Assembly (NCBI RefSeq): GCF_001522545.3
Contig: NC_031773.1
Location: forward strand, 19,230,302 to 19,294,301
Source of the DNA: Parus major
Lineage: Eukaryota; Chordata; Aves; Passeriformes; Paridae
Direction of reading: 5' to 3'
Length of the DNA stretch: 64,000 nucleotides
Positions 47,901 to 62,800 of this stretch are shown here, piece by piece (the stretch's first letter is position 1; each line of letters begins with the position of its first letter). The notes under the pieces are model-generated. The model ran no database searches. It saw only the letters and a program-made list of their open reading frames with translations, and was not told the DNA's origin. Made by a program: the position numbers and the translations under genes.

Positions 47901-49352
47901 ATAATGAAGTTATGGAGTTGGATGTCTGTATGAATCTTCCTGATTTTATTAAAAGATTCTGTTCTAAACACTAAGGGGGGCAAAAAGTGAAAAAACATAA
48001 TACACATACTTATTCCCACTTTGTAAGAGCTGAAGTCTTCTCTAGCTGCACCATGTCTGTGCCAAGGAGAACAAAAAGTGACGGCAGAAGCCTGAGAACT
48101 GAGTGCAGGCAGTGCTCTGCAGTGCCAGCTGCCACCCCTGGGCACTGCACCGGGGCACCTGAGGACATGGGAAATGCAATATCACTAGATCGAAGTGGCT
48201 ATACATTTGGACAAGTGGAGTGGCCCTATGCCTCAAACCACCTTATGCACGTGCTAATATTAACACCAAATATTACCTGGCAGTGTATCAAACAGGGCCC
48301 TTGCTTTGGTTTACAAGAACCTGCCACATGTGATCTTTGATGTGCTGGAGAAGCCTATCCTTAGCCAATGAGTTGAAAGTCATCCACCCTGCCAACCTAG
48401 TAGGCTGTCCTTTGTGCCAGGAGAGCCTGTGGCAGCTGAGCACTGCCTTTGCAGGACACACATCTCCAAGGGCTCTCTTGTGGGTACAGCCTCAATTTCC
48501 ATCCACTGCAATGGGAATGTCTGAAGCTGGTGTAAGGGCATTAAGTGACTCACTGAAATTCAGTGCAAAATGATATGTTAAGTCTCCTCTGCCTTTGGTT
48601 CCTGCTGGAAAGCATTATAGAATGGTGTAAATTAAGAAGCATTTATTGTTACCTTAGGAAAAGGTGAAGGGAATACTTAGGTCTTTTCATCACACGAGCC
48701 ACTGTAGCACTTCTGAGTGGATGATGATCATAGGAATGACTTAAAATTCTCTCTAACAAACCTTGATGGTAATACTGCAAAATGCAAAATGCAGTTACAG
48801 ACCTGTCCTAGAAAATCTTAAGAGCATTTAATATATTCTTAAGCAAAGGATTATCAAGTAAGCACCAGTAGAAAAGTGAAGTTAGTAAAATTCTGCTGCT
48901 GATAAAACCAAAAGTAACATTACTTCTAGGTATGCTTGATCATTTTACAGTGCTACATGTGGGGGTTTTTTTGAAAATGATTTAACTTGCCACAAATGAT
49001 GTCTGAACTGGCCATCTATCACTGCACAGTTTGTCTGCAGTGCTTAGGAATTTAACACACAGAATGACAAGTGTAATTACATGCTTGTGAAACATATGCC
49101 ATAATTTATGGATATTAAGCAAGTATAAACAAGAGATCAAATCCTAGTGTAAGCAGTCATCCAAGAAATCATCTTGACATTTATTTCATTAAAATCTTTC
49201 TTTCAGTACGACAGTCAGAATGTACCTGAGTTGCACTCACAGCACATCTGCAGATACTTGCCAATTACTGCATTTTGCAAAGCAAAGGACCAGATACATG
49301 CATGCAGCATTTATTTTTCAGTTACATTTTGTGCATGTAGTTATGTAGGTGT

Positions 49353-49421
49353 TTATCATTCTTATTATTATCTCTTATTATCATCATCATCATAACTATT
49401 ATTAATATTATTATTATTAAT
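49353..49421 (+). repeat. Trinucleotide low-complexity tract (ATT/ATC)
   Basis: An imperfect run of TTA, ATC and ATT triplets containing four consecutive ATC units and several ATT units. Confidence 0.9.
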
Positions 49422-50137
49422 CTCCCACAGGTGATTATTATACCTAAATAAATAAGGACCTAAATAGCAACAGCCCTTTTCACCTGTTTACACTGTGTGT
49501 TAACATTCACTATAATTTAAATTAGAAAACTGAGTAAAAAAGGCTCAAGCCCTAGAGAGCTGGTGGCTTGTTCACTTGAGATCCTGCTAGGAGGAGAAGC
49601 AGAAAAAGAGGAGTGAGATGTGCTGGGTGAGATGTCCCCAAAAGATTGGTGCTGTATATGTTAAGCATAATCCCAGGTGTGAGCATGGGAGCAGGCTGGG
49701 CTCAGACTCCCAGCTGGGTTCTTCCACACCCTCTGGCTTACTGCAGTGCTTAGAAGGCAGTGGGGTTGCTTATATTGTATAGATTGTAAAATTTATTTTT
49801 ATTTACTGTTGTCAGGAAATGCCTTTGTCTGCCTTATCCCTCCTGCTAAGTGGTGCTTAATTCCATGAGCACTGCCAGGGAACTAGAATAAGCCAATATT
49901 TTGAAAAGGAGGGAAAAAGAAGGTGAATCTGGCAACCAGCCCCTACAAGGGGCAAAATAACATAACTGATATAAAACAGTATCAATGTACAATGAAATAT
50001 ATTAAATGCCAGCTTTCCACGGAGAGATGGAAAATAGGTCTTGCCAAAGGTAACAGCACTGACTTCTGTGATTCTCAGAATCATTTGTCACTCTGTGAAG
50101 TACCTTAAGCATACTTTATTCAAGAAGACCATCATAA

Positions 50138-50154
50138 TTATATATATATATATA
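50138..50154 (+). repeat. (TA)n microsatellite
   Basis: A short pure alternating AT/TA run in intron 2. Confidence 0.9.
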
Positions 50155-53100
50155 CAGTGTTATTTCTTTACATTGATAGTAAGTTAGGCAGATCTTTTTA
50201 GGGGTTTGTCTGGATAAGCTTATGCTCAGGGATGGGAAGGAAGATCCAGAGGGAAAAGTCCTCCTCTGCTAGCTGCTGCTGATACTGCTCTTATGCAAAT
50301 GCCTGTTTCTGTTAAGGAAATATTTTCTTGCCAGGTTGCCAGTGCTCCTCCACGGCCACTCTGGACACTCCTTCCCTGATTATAAGCCAGAAACTAAAGG
50401 GTTGTTGCAGCCAGTTTTCCTTGAACCTTTTTACTTGTCTAGTTTGTTTCTGAGGTTTTCAAGGAATATCTGTGAGACATAAGCAGGGCATGCTGGTGGG
50501 AGCTGAAATCTGTATTAGCTAGAAGGTCTCTGAGGGTCTTCAAGTGAGATGAGCAGTTGGGAGGAAGAAGGAAAAAACGTGTCAAAGGCAAGAAAACAAG
50601 ACTGTGTCAGGGAGGAAACCTATAGAAGAAATTACAGCAAATATACCTGGTCTCTCTTGGTTGTGCTATCTTACATTCCTGCCATCAGTTTAGCAAGATG
50701 ATACCAGTTGTATCATTCGAATATATTGTTTTCCTGTTAGTTTGGAAGCTATTTCAAGGTATGCACACTGAGAAAAAACTAACAGAATTTGTGGGTCAAG
50801 ATTATTCATGTTATGTATCCTGCAATATAAAATTCTGTCTCTATAACTAAAACCAAAAGTGATTAAGCAAATACTGACTTGATGCAGAAGGTGTTGCTAA
50901 AATTGTCCTGTAGTGAGTCTTATCAAAATCATGGTGATTTATCATGAGATTAGGAGAACAGCTACTGCTTAGTTTGTGCTTTAATCCTAATGATTGGTAG
51001 TATGTGCAAAGTTGTAAAAGAGTAGTCTGGAAGAATATTTGAAAATTAGTCATAGAATTATAGAATGTATTCTTGAAATTCAGTGGATAGAAGGCAAAAT
51101 TATCAGGTCATGGTACTGTCAGGACACTGCGATTGCAGCAGGAAGCTGAGGACAGAAGACGCATCTGTTTCAGCCTGCAACCACCATGTGAGCAATGCTA
51201 ACTTACTACTGCAATATTGTGGCCTGCAGGGTCCCAAGCCAGAGGACTATTTAAAAGATTAATTGGCTGGAAAGCATTCGGCACCTGAAATCTATCTCTG
51301 CTGCTTGACTTTCAGATAGATAAAGTGTCAAGATTCTTTGCACTTGAAATGTCTTTTTGGGCTGGAAACACTCCTTTTCCCCAAATAGACAGAAAGTATG
51401 TTTGTTTATAATGAAACATAACTTTATAAAGGATGTAATGGAATAGCAAGGTACAAACTCGCATCGTTAATGTTTTCTTCACTACACCTACAGTCTTGAA
51501 CAGATGCACTAGGTATCAGAAAGTTATTTGCCCTGAAATTTTCTACATTTATTGGATGCTTTCAAGAATACAGTTATTCCTGAAAAGGGTATTGACATCT
51601 CATTTGATTATTCATTTAACCTGGGAGGTTTCCGGTACATGCAGGGTGATGGGGAGATTGTTTGCAAAAATCATAATCCCTCCACAATTTCTTTTGCAAG
51701 GGAATGAGTAGTACTAATGTATCTGTCTTAATCCATTCCCTGTAAGATGATAATATCAGCCCTTTTCCAGTACCATGAACCTTGTTGTAACAAACAAAAT
51801 TTGCTTTGGGAATCCCTAGCTTTAACAGGGCCTACTCACTATTCTTTAGCTGTTCTCCTAAAAGCTGCTAGGTTTTAAAGCACTTTGCACCACTCTGGAA
51901 TTGGCTGCAGAGCAATCAACCATGGTGTAATTTGCCACCAGGCTCATTACTTTTTCAGCTCTTCAAGATCTTTCAGGGCTACACCTGAGGTATGCCTCAG
52001 TACTACTTTTAAGAAATCCATGATGTGAGTCCTGGATTCATCTGTATGTGCCACAGTTTGGGTCTCACTGCAACCAACAGCATGACAATGATCCAGTGAT
52101 TGTGTTCAGGACATCATCCTGTGTTTCAGAAGACTCAGAGGCACTGGTATATGATAGGCTTTTAAATCTCTTTTGTTCAGCTAAAACAATGTTTAGACTT
52201 CATGGTAATAAACATTGAGGCTGTTTGGTAAAGGGATTGGTCACAGACAAGCATTCTTGTGTGCTGGGGGACCTGCTTTTGCTCTTGTGCAAATCTTGGC
52301 AGTTAAAAGTTTTCTGACTCCCTGTTTCAGACATGCAGTTGATTCTTCTTTCTTTTCAGTTCAAAAAAGTAAAGAAGCTAGGAATTAAATTTGAATTTAA
52401 AAAACCAAAACAACATACTGTAGTATCCATTCAAATTTGCTCTTGCACTGTTTACTAAGAAAGTACAAAAAAACTAATCTGTTTAACTTTTCTCATAAGC
52501 CAAGGAAACACTTAAGTCTTTATTACCTCCGTACCAACCTTTCCTATCTCTGATTTTCTGTATGGATTTTAATGTTTGCTTGCTTCATAAGACCCATTTG
52601 AATAGCTTGAGTAGCAGAACCCCACATGTGATTTATTTTTTTAAGTTTTAAAAATGAACCAAACCAAATACTGTCAGTTTAGTTTGCTCATGGAAATTTA
52701 TACATGAATGATAAAGAGAAATTTCAATGTATGTGACTAATAAATTAGCAGTCTGTTGTCCAGAGAGAAATGGAAAATTACAACATTAAATCAATTTTAT
52801 GTGATAACATAACAAAACAACAGATTGTTTGGGATACTTGAGGTAACCACCTTTCCCTGATAATATATGATTTTCAGTAGCACTGAGCAACACATTCTTC
52901 ATCAAGTTTATAGTGAAAATTTCTGACAGTGGCAGGTGAGGAATTAGTTTTGAGGATGATGTCCTTCTGGTGGCTCATGCTGAGAATGATATTATTTATA
53001 TTAAGTGGCAAAATAGCCTGGCAGCACACAGGCAATTACCTCAATTTTATGTTTAGTGCTCTTCTCATAAATCTATGTAATGATGGCATCTCTGTTATGA

Positions 53101-53362
53101 GCTTACATTAACTTACTGGTTACAGTAATTCTATTGAAGCAAGTAAATGTCCACTCTGTGATGAAGGTAGTACAATTATGGTATTCCAAATAAATAATTG
53201 CTAGAGCGATATATACAAGAAGAACAGATCAGGGCTTTATGAAAGTAAACATTAATTGCACAATTAGGTAGAGCTTTGGTAGTGATTTTTCTTGTGTATG
53301 TGTGAATTTTGTTCTCTGTAAGGATTTTTTTCTGAAGAAGGCAAAGTGTTAATTGCTTATTG

Positions 53363-53380
53363 TTTTTTTTTTTTTTTTTT
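53363..53380 (+). repeat. Poly-T run (18 T)
   Basis: Eighteen consecutive T bases, followed by GGCAGC. No retrotransposon body was recognised next to it. Confidence 0.95.
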
Positions 53381-56300
53381 GGCAGCATTCTGCCCTCCAA
53401 AGTGGTGTTTAAAGTCATTAATGGAGGTGAAGCAAAATGCAGTATATGTCCCCTTGCTATTACCAAAACTCCTTTATTCTCTATAACAGCTTGGTCTGAG
53501 ATAATCTGTTGAGATGTGAAGGCAGAAGATGTGCTGATTATCTTGCTCTTTCATGAAGTATTTGTTACTAACCATGGCCAAAGAAAGACCTCTGCTTTGT
53601 CCCAATATGCTACTGTAAGAGGAACTGCAGATATTTTGTGGGTGATTTGTGTTTCATATGGAGATGGAATTCATGAGAGTTGGTATCCAACGTGTTAGAC
53701 CAAATAGTTACTGTAGTCACACTCCAAGTAAAATTAACTTTGTACTTTGCCAGCTAATACATGTGTTCTTTTCTTACAATATATTGAATTAATTCCTTGG
53801 GCATCATGGCAAGATGGGAGATGGGTATCCTTGTATCCTTTCAAATATTCCTGCATTAGTTAATAGAGAGGAACTTTAGCTTCAGTTGTCTTAGAGAAAA
53901 GGTTAAGTTCCAAAAATATTGTCTTCTTCCATGAACGTGAGAAATTTATCTTAATGTGCTGACCTTGGCTATGCACATTTAAAGCAGATCCATTAAGGTA
54001 AAATTAGCTTATGAATTACCCAATCTGATAGACTACCTGACCTGCTAATTACCTGCAAAAAAATCATTCAGGTATTTTTTGTCCAGAGTGCTTTATTATC
54101 TGGTGGTGAGTGCTTCATTATCTGATGATAACTGCTTGGGCAGAGCTGTCAAAAGATTTTAACAGAAAAAATTAGAAAAATTCAGAAATCATTAATTGCA
54201 GGCATTTGACCTACAATTCAAATTTGCAAATTGCAAAATGAAGCAATGAAGTCAGATTTGCCACAGGCAGGGAGTGAGACAGACCACTTGAAGACCCTCT
54301 GCCTAGACTTAAAATTAGTGGTGATCATTTACTTGTGAGTACTACTGAACAGATTGTTTCTGTGCTCTTGAGACAAATTTTTAAGAGTGGCATTTGAGCG
54401 TTACTGCAGTTCATGGGTTACTATCAAGAGGAAAGGTTTGGAGTCACACGGTTGTAATAAGCAAACCCATTTTTTCCTTGCCAATATCCTCAGGTACCTT
54501 TCTGGTTTCAATGCTCAGTAACAGCCCTATCAGGATGAACTTCTGGCTGGATGCTGTAAGGGCATTTAGTGTGGCTGGGAATGCTCTTGTCATCACCAAG
54601 GGTTATGCTAAAGGGGTTGGTAGCTCTGAAAGTAGTCTGGGAGCATCAGGTATTCAAAGACATGAAAGGAGTTTGAAAGTTTTTGCTTTCATCTTCTCTC
54701 AGCCTTATATTTTACATGATGGCTTTGGAAAAGGTACAGACCAAAGATGCTGCTCTCTTTTAGAGGAATGGGTATCAGTAGGGATTTTGGCTGCCACATG
54801 GACTGAAATTCTAGATGTTACCATTCACTTTCTGGGTGGCAGCTAGCAGTGGGTGAATATCACAGGACCATGCTGAAGGACATGGTTTGTATTTTCTGGG
54901 CAAGGTAGCTTCAAACACAGAGAGGGGTAAGAGAAGAAAATGGTGACAATGATGTAGCACTAAAGAAGAGGGAACAAATTTAAATCCACACATCTTAGAA
55001 AACAGGATAATTTTTGGTTTACTCTCTGATAATAATAATAATAGAAATGATAATATTATGGCTGCAATTTCAATGGGACAAGTGTCACTGTGTCAAATGA
55101 CGTAGCTTAGAAATTAAAGTTACTGTGTCTTTGACATGAGTAAAGTTTTTTCCTTAAAGGGTACCCTTTTGAAAATAGATTTATCTCTGCAAAAGCAGAA
55201 AAGCAGATTTAATATCCTACAGCATTCAGAGATGCTGTGAGGTTATTACAGTAACTTGTTTATCATTTCATCGAGAAATGTTATTCACTGAACTGTCTGG
55301 GCCTCTTCTTGTCAAAGGAAGTTGTCTCTGAAATAGAAGCACAATGGGACTCTGCAAGCTCTGCTTTATGCAATGTCTGGTTCTTCTCTGGTTTTATTTC
55401 TGTTATGCTTTTCTCCCTAATCAAATGAAAAAGTCTTTCTACCCTAGGAGATCCTTCCCCATAAAATATCACTTGATAGCTTTAAGCCTTCCATATTAGT
55501 CAAATGGCTGGTTTGCACTTGCATTGCTGCATGTGATTTGAAAAGGTACTGCATTTTCTACTGCTGATGTGCATAGAGTCTGCCAGTCTCACAAATGAAG
55601 TTGTTTTTAAACTTCTTTTCTTTTTTTGACAATCATGTTTTCTGGGAAACACCAACAGAAGGACAAAATTAAGGGAAAGGTAGATCGTAGGCAAGTGTTC
55701 TTTGACTTAAGATATTATACAAATAAGACAGGGATAATAGTATGTGTTACTAAATTCCTGTAAATCCCTGACATCTATTTTGGAGCTATGTTAAATTGCA
55801 TTAGCATCATTATTACCTTCACCCTTGCCAACATGTCTGTAATTGCTGCAGCACAAAAGCCCAGACTGGAGACAGACAGTACTAAGAAACAATAAGTAAA
55901 AGGTGAAATAAAAAGAGAGTATTGTCTGGAGTAGTGGTTGCCAAGCTGGAGAAAGGAATGCTATTGAACTGAGGATGGCATTGAAAGATAAGCAGGTGAA
56001 GCTTCACACATGAAAAGTAGAGCAAGAAATATATTCCTTCCAAATAGCATAATTGCTTCCAATTTTCAAATCTGTGAGATCCTAAAAAATGATCTGAAGT
56101 GGAAAAAGTAGAGAATTGGAAGGAGTAGCTATGCAGTTTGACTCTCAGAAATGACTCAGAGTTACACAAGGCTTTCCAGAAGAAACTAAGATAACTTGAA
56201 AAATACATTGGAGACAAAGGGAGCTAAAAAATAAATAAGACACATATAAAATTAAATGTGACCTAAAAAGACTCTGGGGATTGAAGTCCTTTCTTAATAT

Positions 56301-56550
56301 TGCCTTTAGCAAGAAATGGAAAGAAAAGGAAGGCTTCACAATTAGAAGACATTTGAGATAATGTAACAACAGATACTGATAAAAAAACAGATTTGGGAAT
56401 ACTTTGAAAATGCAGAGACAAATCAATCATTACAGATGATGCTTAATCACTGAGACTCTCTAAATGTCTGACAACTTACAGAGACCACGAGCAACGGGGA
56501 TGGCTCTGGAGACTCAGGAAAAGAAAAGGTATTTCCCAGTACCAGGACAG

Positions 56551-56563
56551 AAAAAAAAAAAAA
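56551..56563 (+). repeat. Poly-A run (13 A)
   Basis: Thirteen consecutive A bases in purine-rich intronic sequence. No element boundary is visible. Confidence 0.9.
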
Positions 56564-57955
56564 GGATGAATGACAGTAGAAATGACTATGCAGTAAGGAC
56601 AGCAAATAGGTAAAGTGTGCTATGTGATAAAGCTATAGAAAACTACAGGGTGCTTTCATTGTGCTCTCATGAAAGGATCGCAACATGGAGGATAGAGACA
56701 GCAGTTTGTGTCAAAATTTTGTATGATATTTCACCTGTATTTTTCTTACTATGTGAACAAATTAGAGCAACATTTCTAAGGTGAACAACAGAAATTATTG
56801 TGGTCTGGAGAAATCATTGTTAGGAAAGATTTAAAGAGCTAAAGTAGTACAGCAGTTATACAGTGACTGAGAGAAAAAAAGGAAGCAAAAAATGACTACT
56901 TGGAAAATTTGAACACTGAAAGAATAACAGAGGTATGTCACCTTATAGGAGCTTATAAGGTCATAGAACATTACCATGAGTCTTTGTCCTGGCTGAGAAA
57001 CAGATAAGGAAATTCCATAAATCTCATCAATCCCCACTTTTAGCAGGTCAGATCTGTCAACATTTAGTTCAGCTTAACCAGCAAATAATATTATAGACCT
57101 CTGGAAATCAGGATTAAGCGTAAATCCTGACGGTGGATGATCTTGTTCCTTGTAAAATATATACAAAATTCATTTGGACTATTTTGTCTCTATTTTTCAA
57201 CCTTTATATTTTTGTCTTTGTCCTCTGTGCCAGTAGCTCACACCTATACAGCAAAGCATGGTGCTCTGGATGGCCAGTACCCAGCCCTGGTTATTCCCAA
57301 GACTGAACACAGCTGGTAGCTGTTGAATGAAGCCAAGACTGTGCCACAGGACTTGCTGTGGTTTCCACATGCATGATTGTATGCCAGGATGAATCTGTCT
57401 TTAGCCTTGCAGCATTTATTCCAAAAGCTGCAAAGAGACTTTTAACTAAGAGGAACTGGCATAATAGAATACAGACTTTGGATGGTGTTGAGCACCTTTG
57501 TGTCATGTAACTGCTCTTGGGGAGCAAAAGGAAGGAATTTGTGGGCATTTCTGAGTGAAAGAAAAGAAATTATATGTGTGATTAGGTCAGATAGATGCAC
57601 GTACAGATAGGGTTAATGATCCCAGCTTCTAGAAAGCTGCTGGGAAATCCATATACACTCCCAAAAGGGAGACACTTTCTATCTCATCCTTACTGAGTCT
57701 CTCAGTGAAGGCTGTTGTATTTCTGCTGTGCAGCAGATCTGCAATTTCCAACTTAAATGACTAAAAACTATTTAATGGTCTGTAAAGCTTAAGAGATCTT
57801 GTAATGACAGCTTCACAAAGGCAATTGTTGATCTTGGCTCAACTACAGCCTGGTACAATGAAGATAGGTATTAGTAAGCTTTTTTACCATGTCTTGTGAA
57901 ATCCTGATTTTCATGCTAATTGGAATAGTCTTTTGATATGAGTAATAGATATTGG

Positions 57956-58094
57956 TAAATCATAACAACAACAACAATATAATAAGTGGTAATAAATATA
58001 TAAAATAATTATACATAAATCAGAAATGTATTTGAAAACTAATAACATATATAAAAATAACACATATATTTGTTATAATTATACAAAATAAATT
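57956..58094 (+). repeat. AT-rich low-complexity region
   Basis: It starts with (ACA)n-type sequence and continues for about 130 bp almost without G or C (ATAAATATATAAAATAATTA and similar). No coding or RNA feature. Confidence 0.85.
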
Positions 58095-59826
58095 AGGGGT
58101 AATTGTCTAGCAGAAGGCCAGAGATATTATGAAAATGAGCATGAAAATGAGAATAATTAGGCTTCTTTCCCTGCGTTTCAAAATTTAATGGATTGTAGTT
58201 CAGAGAAATATACTGGTATTCTTTGTGATGCAAAACAAAATAATTACAAGATTAAATACCTTGCAAGACACAAGGATGGAACAGAAAGAAAATCTGATGA
58301 GTGATTGCAGTGTTGGAAAAGTGCAAAAGCAGTCTGTACACCATGAGACTGAACAGCATCAAATAACTCAGGGGAGTATGATGTCTCCTTTTCTGGTCCT
58401 GTTTCAGCAGTGTGGCTGGCAGCCTCTCCAGGAGTGTTGTCTTCACAAGAGACTTGCACACACGGAAGCCCCAGTTAGAAAACAGGAGGAATCATAGAAA
58501 CATAAGTCTGATCAAATTGAAATTAAATATTAAAAGAGTTTATAGTTCTAAATAGTGTAGTCAAAAAAGTCAGTCATTGCAGGCTATGTTGAAATTGGTT
58601 GGATGCAGCAGTAATTCCAAGAACGCCTGTGACTGAATCCATGTGATGGGATGAGATTTTGGCCCTTTTTCTTTATCAGTGGGGAAGACAAGATTCCATG
58701 AACTATATATTTGCAGAAAAATAATTCAGAATGATTTAGGGTTGTTTTAGAGTTTATAAAAAGTAATTAAATGAAATAAAGTAAATAATCATTGACCTTG
58801 ACTATTTTTTTTATGTCTGCAATATTTTCTGAGACCAACTGGCCTTCTGAGGAAGGAATATGTCATATCTCATGTGACATCTAACCTGGACTGAGCAAAG
58901 TGGCAGAAAATGCCCTTTAAAATCCTGTCATGACAGATGGATGGACTAGATAGATAGTAATACTTTTACTGATATATGATCTTCTTATAACAGATAATAG
59001 CTCTTTTTGTTTTTAATTTATCCAAGTCTTACAGTTCAGTATAATTCAGCTCTTGAAGTAGCAGAGGATTGCCCAGGCCATCCTGAGGACTGAATTAGGC
59101 CCTCTTATTCTAACCTGCTTTTGTTCAGTTTAGTCACCTGTCTTCAGTGTTTACAGTGCTTAAATTCAATCATATTCAGGCACGTACTTCTCTACATGGA
59201 TATAAGAATTGTCTGAAAGCACTAGGTTCAGAAATGATCAATTTTAAGAAATAAAAATGCATTCAAAATTTTGGCAGTGGCCTAAAATATCAATGTTTCA
59301 ATAAAACCCAAATTTCTTTTAAAATGTTTCAGTATTTGAAAACAGCATGACATGGGCTAATTTATTTGTGATTTTTAAGCCTTTAAACTGGACCAGATAT
59401 TTGCTCATTGTCAGTCTCCCAGAAGAGTTATGACTACTTCTCATGGAAGGTATGTACATGTAAATAGTAGATCAGAGAAAACAATTGTGAGTCCTGATGT
59501 GGGGGAAAGGAACCGTTGGTTCTGTATTTCTTTTGGTTTAACGATCCAGCAAACAGAAACGTGGCTGAAACATGAAGTCTGGAAGACTCTTAGAGTTGAT
59601 CAGCTTTTCTCTGAGGTTGTTCACCTTGCTAGTAAGGCTTTTATTGGAAATAAATGTGTATTATATACTTGAGATTAAATAAAGAAAATAGAAAGTACAG
59701 TTCTGAGTATTTGCAGATGCATAATTACATGAATTGCATTAATTTCTTCTTTTTTTTTAAAATCAAAATGCATTTGATTGAATTGTTAGACAAATGTCAC
59801 AGCAGAGAGGATCTAAATTTATATGG

Positions 59827-59871
59827 TCTTAAGAAGTTAAATCTTAAGAAGTTAATTCTTAAGCAGCTAAT
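59827..59871 (+). repeat. 15-bp tandem repeat, three copies
   Basis: TCTTAAGAAGTTAAA, TCTTAAGAAGTTAAT and TCTTAAGCAGCTAAT lie head to tail, followed by a decayed partial unit (GTCTAAGC). The first two copies differ at one base. Confidence 0.95.
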
Positions 59872-62800
59872 GTCTAAGCTTTTTAAGTTTCCTAATCAGA
59901 GTGGCTGTAGACTCTGTATATAAGGAAAAAAAAGCTGAAGGAAAATGTGAGTAGAAACCTTTTTATTGATCACAACAAATTCCAGTAAAGGAGGGAAGAA
60001 ATCCTAACTCTCAATTGTTTGAGGAGTCTTACCCAGCAGTTTACATAGCTTTTGGCTCATAAGCATTAATACTTTTAAAAGAAATATTCAGATGACATTT
60101 GAGCCTTGAATTCTAAAAGCTCACTCTATCATCCCCTCACAGTGTTCTCTCCATAAACTTTCCAAATTGAGTATTTTGTCTTGTGTTTCTATGGTGTTGC
60201 CATTGTAGACAAACCACCTGCAAGCAGCTGGATTGTCAACTGAGACTTCATCTGTCCGGCTAAATAAGGTGGCTCATTTTGAAGTGCCTGTGAGGGGACT
60301 TGGAAATGTAATGAGAAGCAATGCCACCTATAAGCAGCTAACCTAAACCAGGGACCTCAGCTAACCTCTTCTACGCTAAGTAACGTAGCAGCTCCTTGTG
60401 AGAGTGTGTGGGTGATGTAACCAGAGTCTTCACAACCACATCCACATGAGGTGGAATGGACTCAGCACTGCTGCAAGAGGGGTATTGCCAGTTAAAAGGT
60501 GCCAGACTGCTCTGAAAATTGGCTCATCTTTTGAAATTTTAAAATTATCTTATGAGAACTCCTTTGCAGTCCATATGAGTTATATTTAGAATAAAACAAA
60601 ATATCTTTGGGTGTAACAGCATCTGTTTGTGATGTACAGTATTTAAGAAAATCCATTTAAACCGAGGGGCAAACCGTCTGGCCTGGTGAACCTGCTAAAC
60701 CCTGTCTTTGCTGCAATATGTTCAGAAAGAGTATGTTACCTGAGATAAACTCTGCCAGCTGGTACTGGAGCAGCTATGAGGGCTTTGGCTGTTCCACCCT
60801 CATATCACCCACACCATCAGCCATTGCCCATCTCAGCCACACCAGCACACATCCCCTTATTAAAGCCCCATCTTGCCTTTGCTGTTCTAGATGAAATTCT
60901 TGTTTCCCTGGGAGATTTTCCTGATGAAATGCTCAGGGTCCTGCTGATGTGTGCAGTTCTGTTCTGCTGAGTCTTCCCTAGCACAAGCATCTCACACAGT
61001 TTTAAAGCAGAAGGCACTCCTTTTACCGTAAGGCAAAGATTTAACAATATGTTGCAAAGAAATTCCCAGAGCAAAACTTACATGATATGGATGGGATCAT
61101 AGAGATAATTTTATGAGTATTTTAAGCTTCTGTTAATATTTACTATAAGAAATATGCCCATACAGGATCAGATGAAAGAAAAAAAAAATTTGCAATCACT
61201 TACAAGAAAATTTCATAAAATATTAAAAAAATAGCTGTATTTAGATTTAAAAATTAACTGTATTTGGGATCAAAGATAAAAGATAGTGTTTCCAAAAATT
61301 ATCTCTGTATATATCTGCTGTGGGTAACATTTTAAAAAGAGACACTGCTTTTTTGGAAGATACATGCTTATATTTTAACATGACCCCCATTAATTTGAAA
61401 TAGTTGATCATTCACATCAAATTTCATGACAATTAGGGGAAATAATAGCAATTTTAAAAACTGCATTGATGTTTATAAAAATGCTAGTGATTTCACAACC
61501 TTTCCATAACATCTACTCCAATATCAATATTCCAGAAACCTCAGATACTGGATCACATCCTAAAGTGCTTGATTACTATTTTTATGCACTGCAATCAATA
61601 GGAATGTTGCTTGCACTTATGACTTTGTTGGCATAGCCAGAATAAAGCATATTTGATAGCTGAGACTGAGAGAAGAAAACAATCTAAGTTGTTTAGCTGT
61701 AAAATTAAAAAGTGCTTTCCAAATTGCAATAAGCTTATCATTCTCTGATGAAATGAATAGCACTATGAGATGACAGTTTTTATTGTTTTTTGAAAAAAGA
61801 TTATTCATTGTTGTAGGGAATATAATATTCATAATTTTTATCTGATTCTGTCATTCTGTGTTTGTTGATAGCCTTTGTAATTGTTCTTTCAAAAGGTAAT
61901 TACATTCACAGAAATTGAGATTCAATTTAAGTATGTCACATTTTGGAACAATTGGACAAAAACAAACCACAGGCTGATACCTCACATCTCTAATTGGTAC
62001 AGTATGTGAAGTTTAATGCTTTTATACTTGGGCTTAGATAAAATGAATAGGTTTTAGTACAAGAATGGTTTAGTTAATAATACCGTATTTATATAGATAG
62101 TAAGAACAGCTTAAGCTTTCAAGTGGTGTGAACACGGAAGTCAGTTGTGCAACACAAAAAGCATCTTCTGATATAAATAAGTAACTGCTTATGTGAATAA
62201 GCATTAAGACTGGAGGATAAAGATCTTACCCTTCCTTTAAGGAAGGAGTTTTCCATCATGTTTCTCTCTCCTTTAAGAACTCAATAAAGCCACCCAATGG
62301 ATTGGAAAGACTATAACCTTCACTCTGTCTTGCTTTATTTGACTCCTTTCTAACACAGGCAGCTTCCTAGATGATCTGATGCATTTTCTGTATTTGCTTT
62401 GTTTTGGCTAGGATTCTCATTTTTTTCTTTTATCCCCTCTTGTAAAATATTTTTGCTCAGCTGTCATTTCTATTCTTTGCTTAAAATAGTGATAAAAATC
62501 TGCATTTCAGCAATGGAATGAAGTTAAAAGAAAAAGCAATGAAATGAAAGCATTGATTCTAAGAAAATTGTTGTGCTAAACCAGGAGCCTTTAAATTCCC
62601 CATGGATAAAATGAATGTATCTTGCTAAACTCACTCTTGGATACAGATTTCCTGGGATTTTTCTAGGTGCAAGAGTGGTGCTTAGAACAACTGGCACATA
62701 AAAGGGTGGTTGGGAGCCTCACTTTCAGCACTGAACCCTCAAGATGCACTCAGCTGCAGTGAGACCTGTTCAGGTGGGCTGTGAGAGAAGTGAGAGGCTC

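Noticed and set aside
51049..51110. CATAGAATTATAGAATG, resembling the CR1 3' terminal repeat
   Set aside because: The expected continuation (GGTTTGGGTTGGAAGGGACC-like) is missing, so the match is too short to call.
58492..58520. AATCATAGAAACATAAG, resembling a CR1 end
   Set aside because: Only a short AT-rich match; no CR1 body follows.
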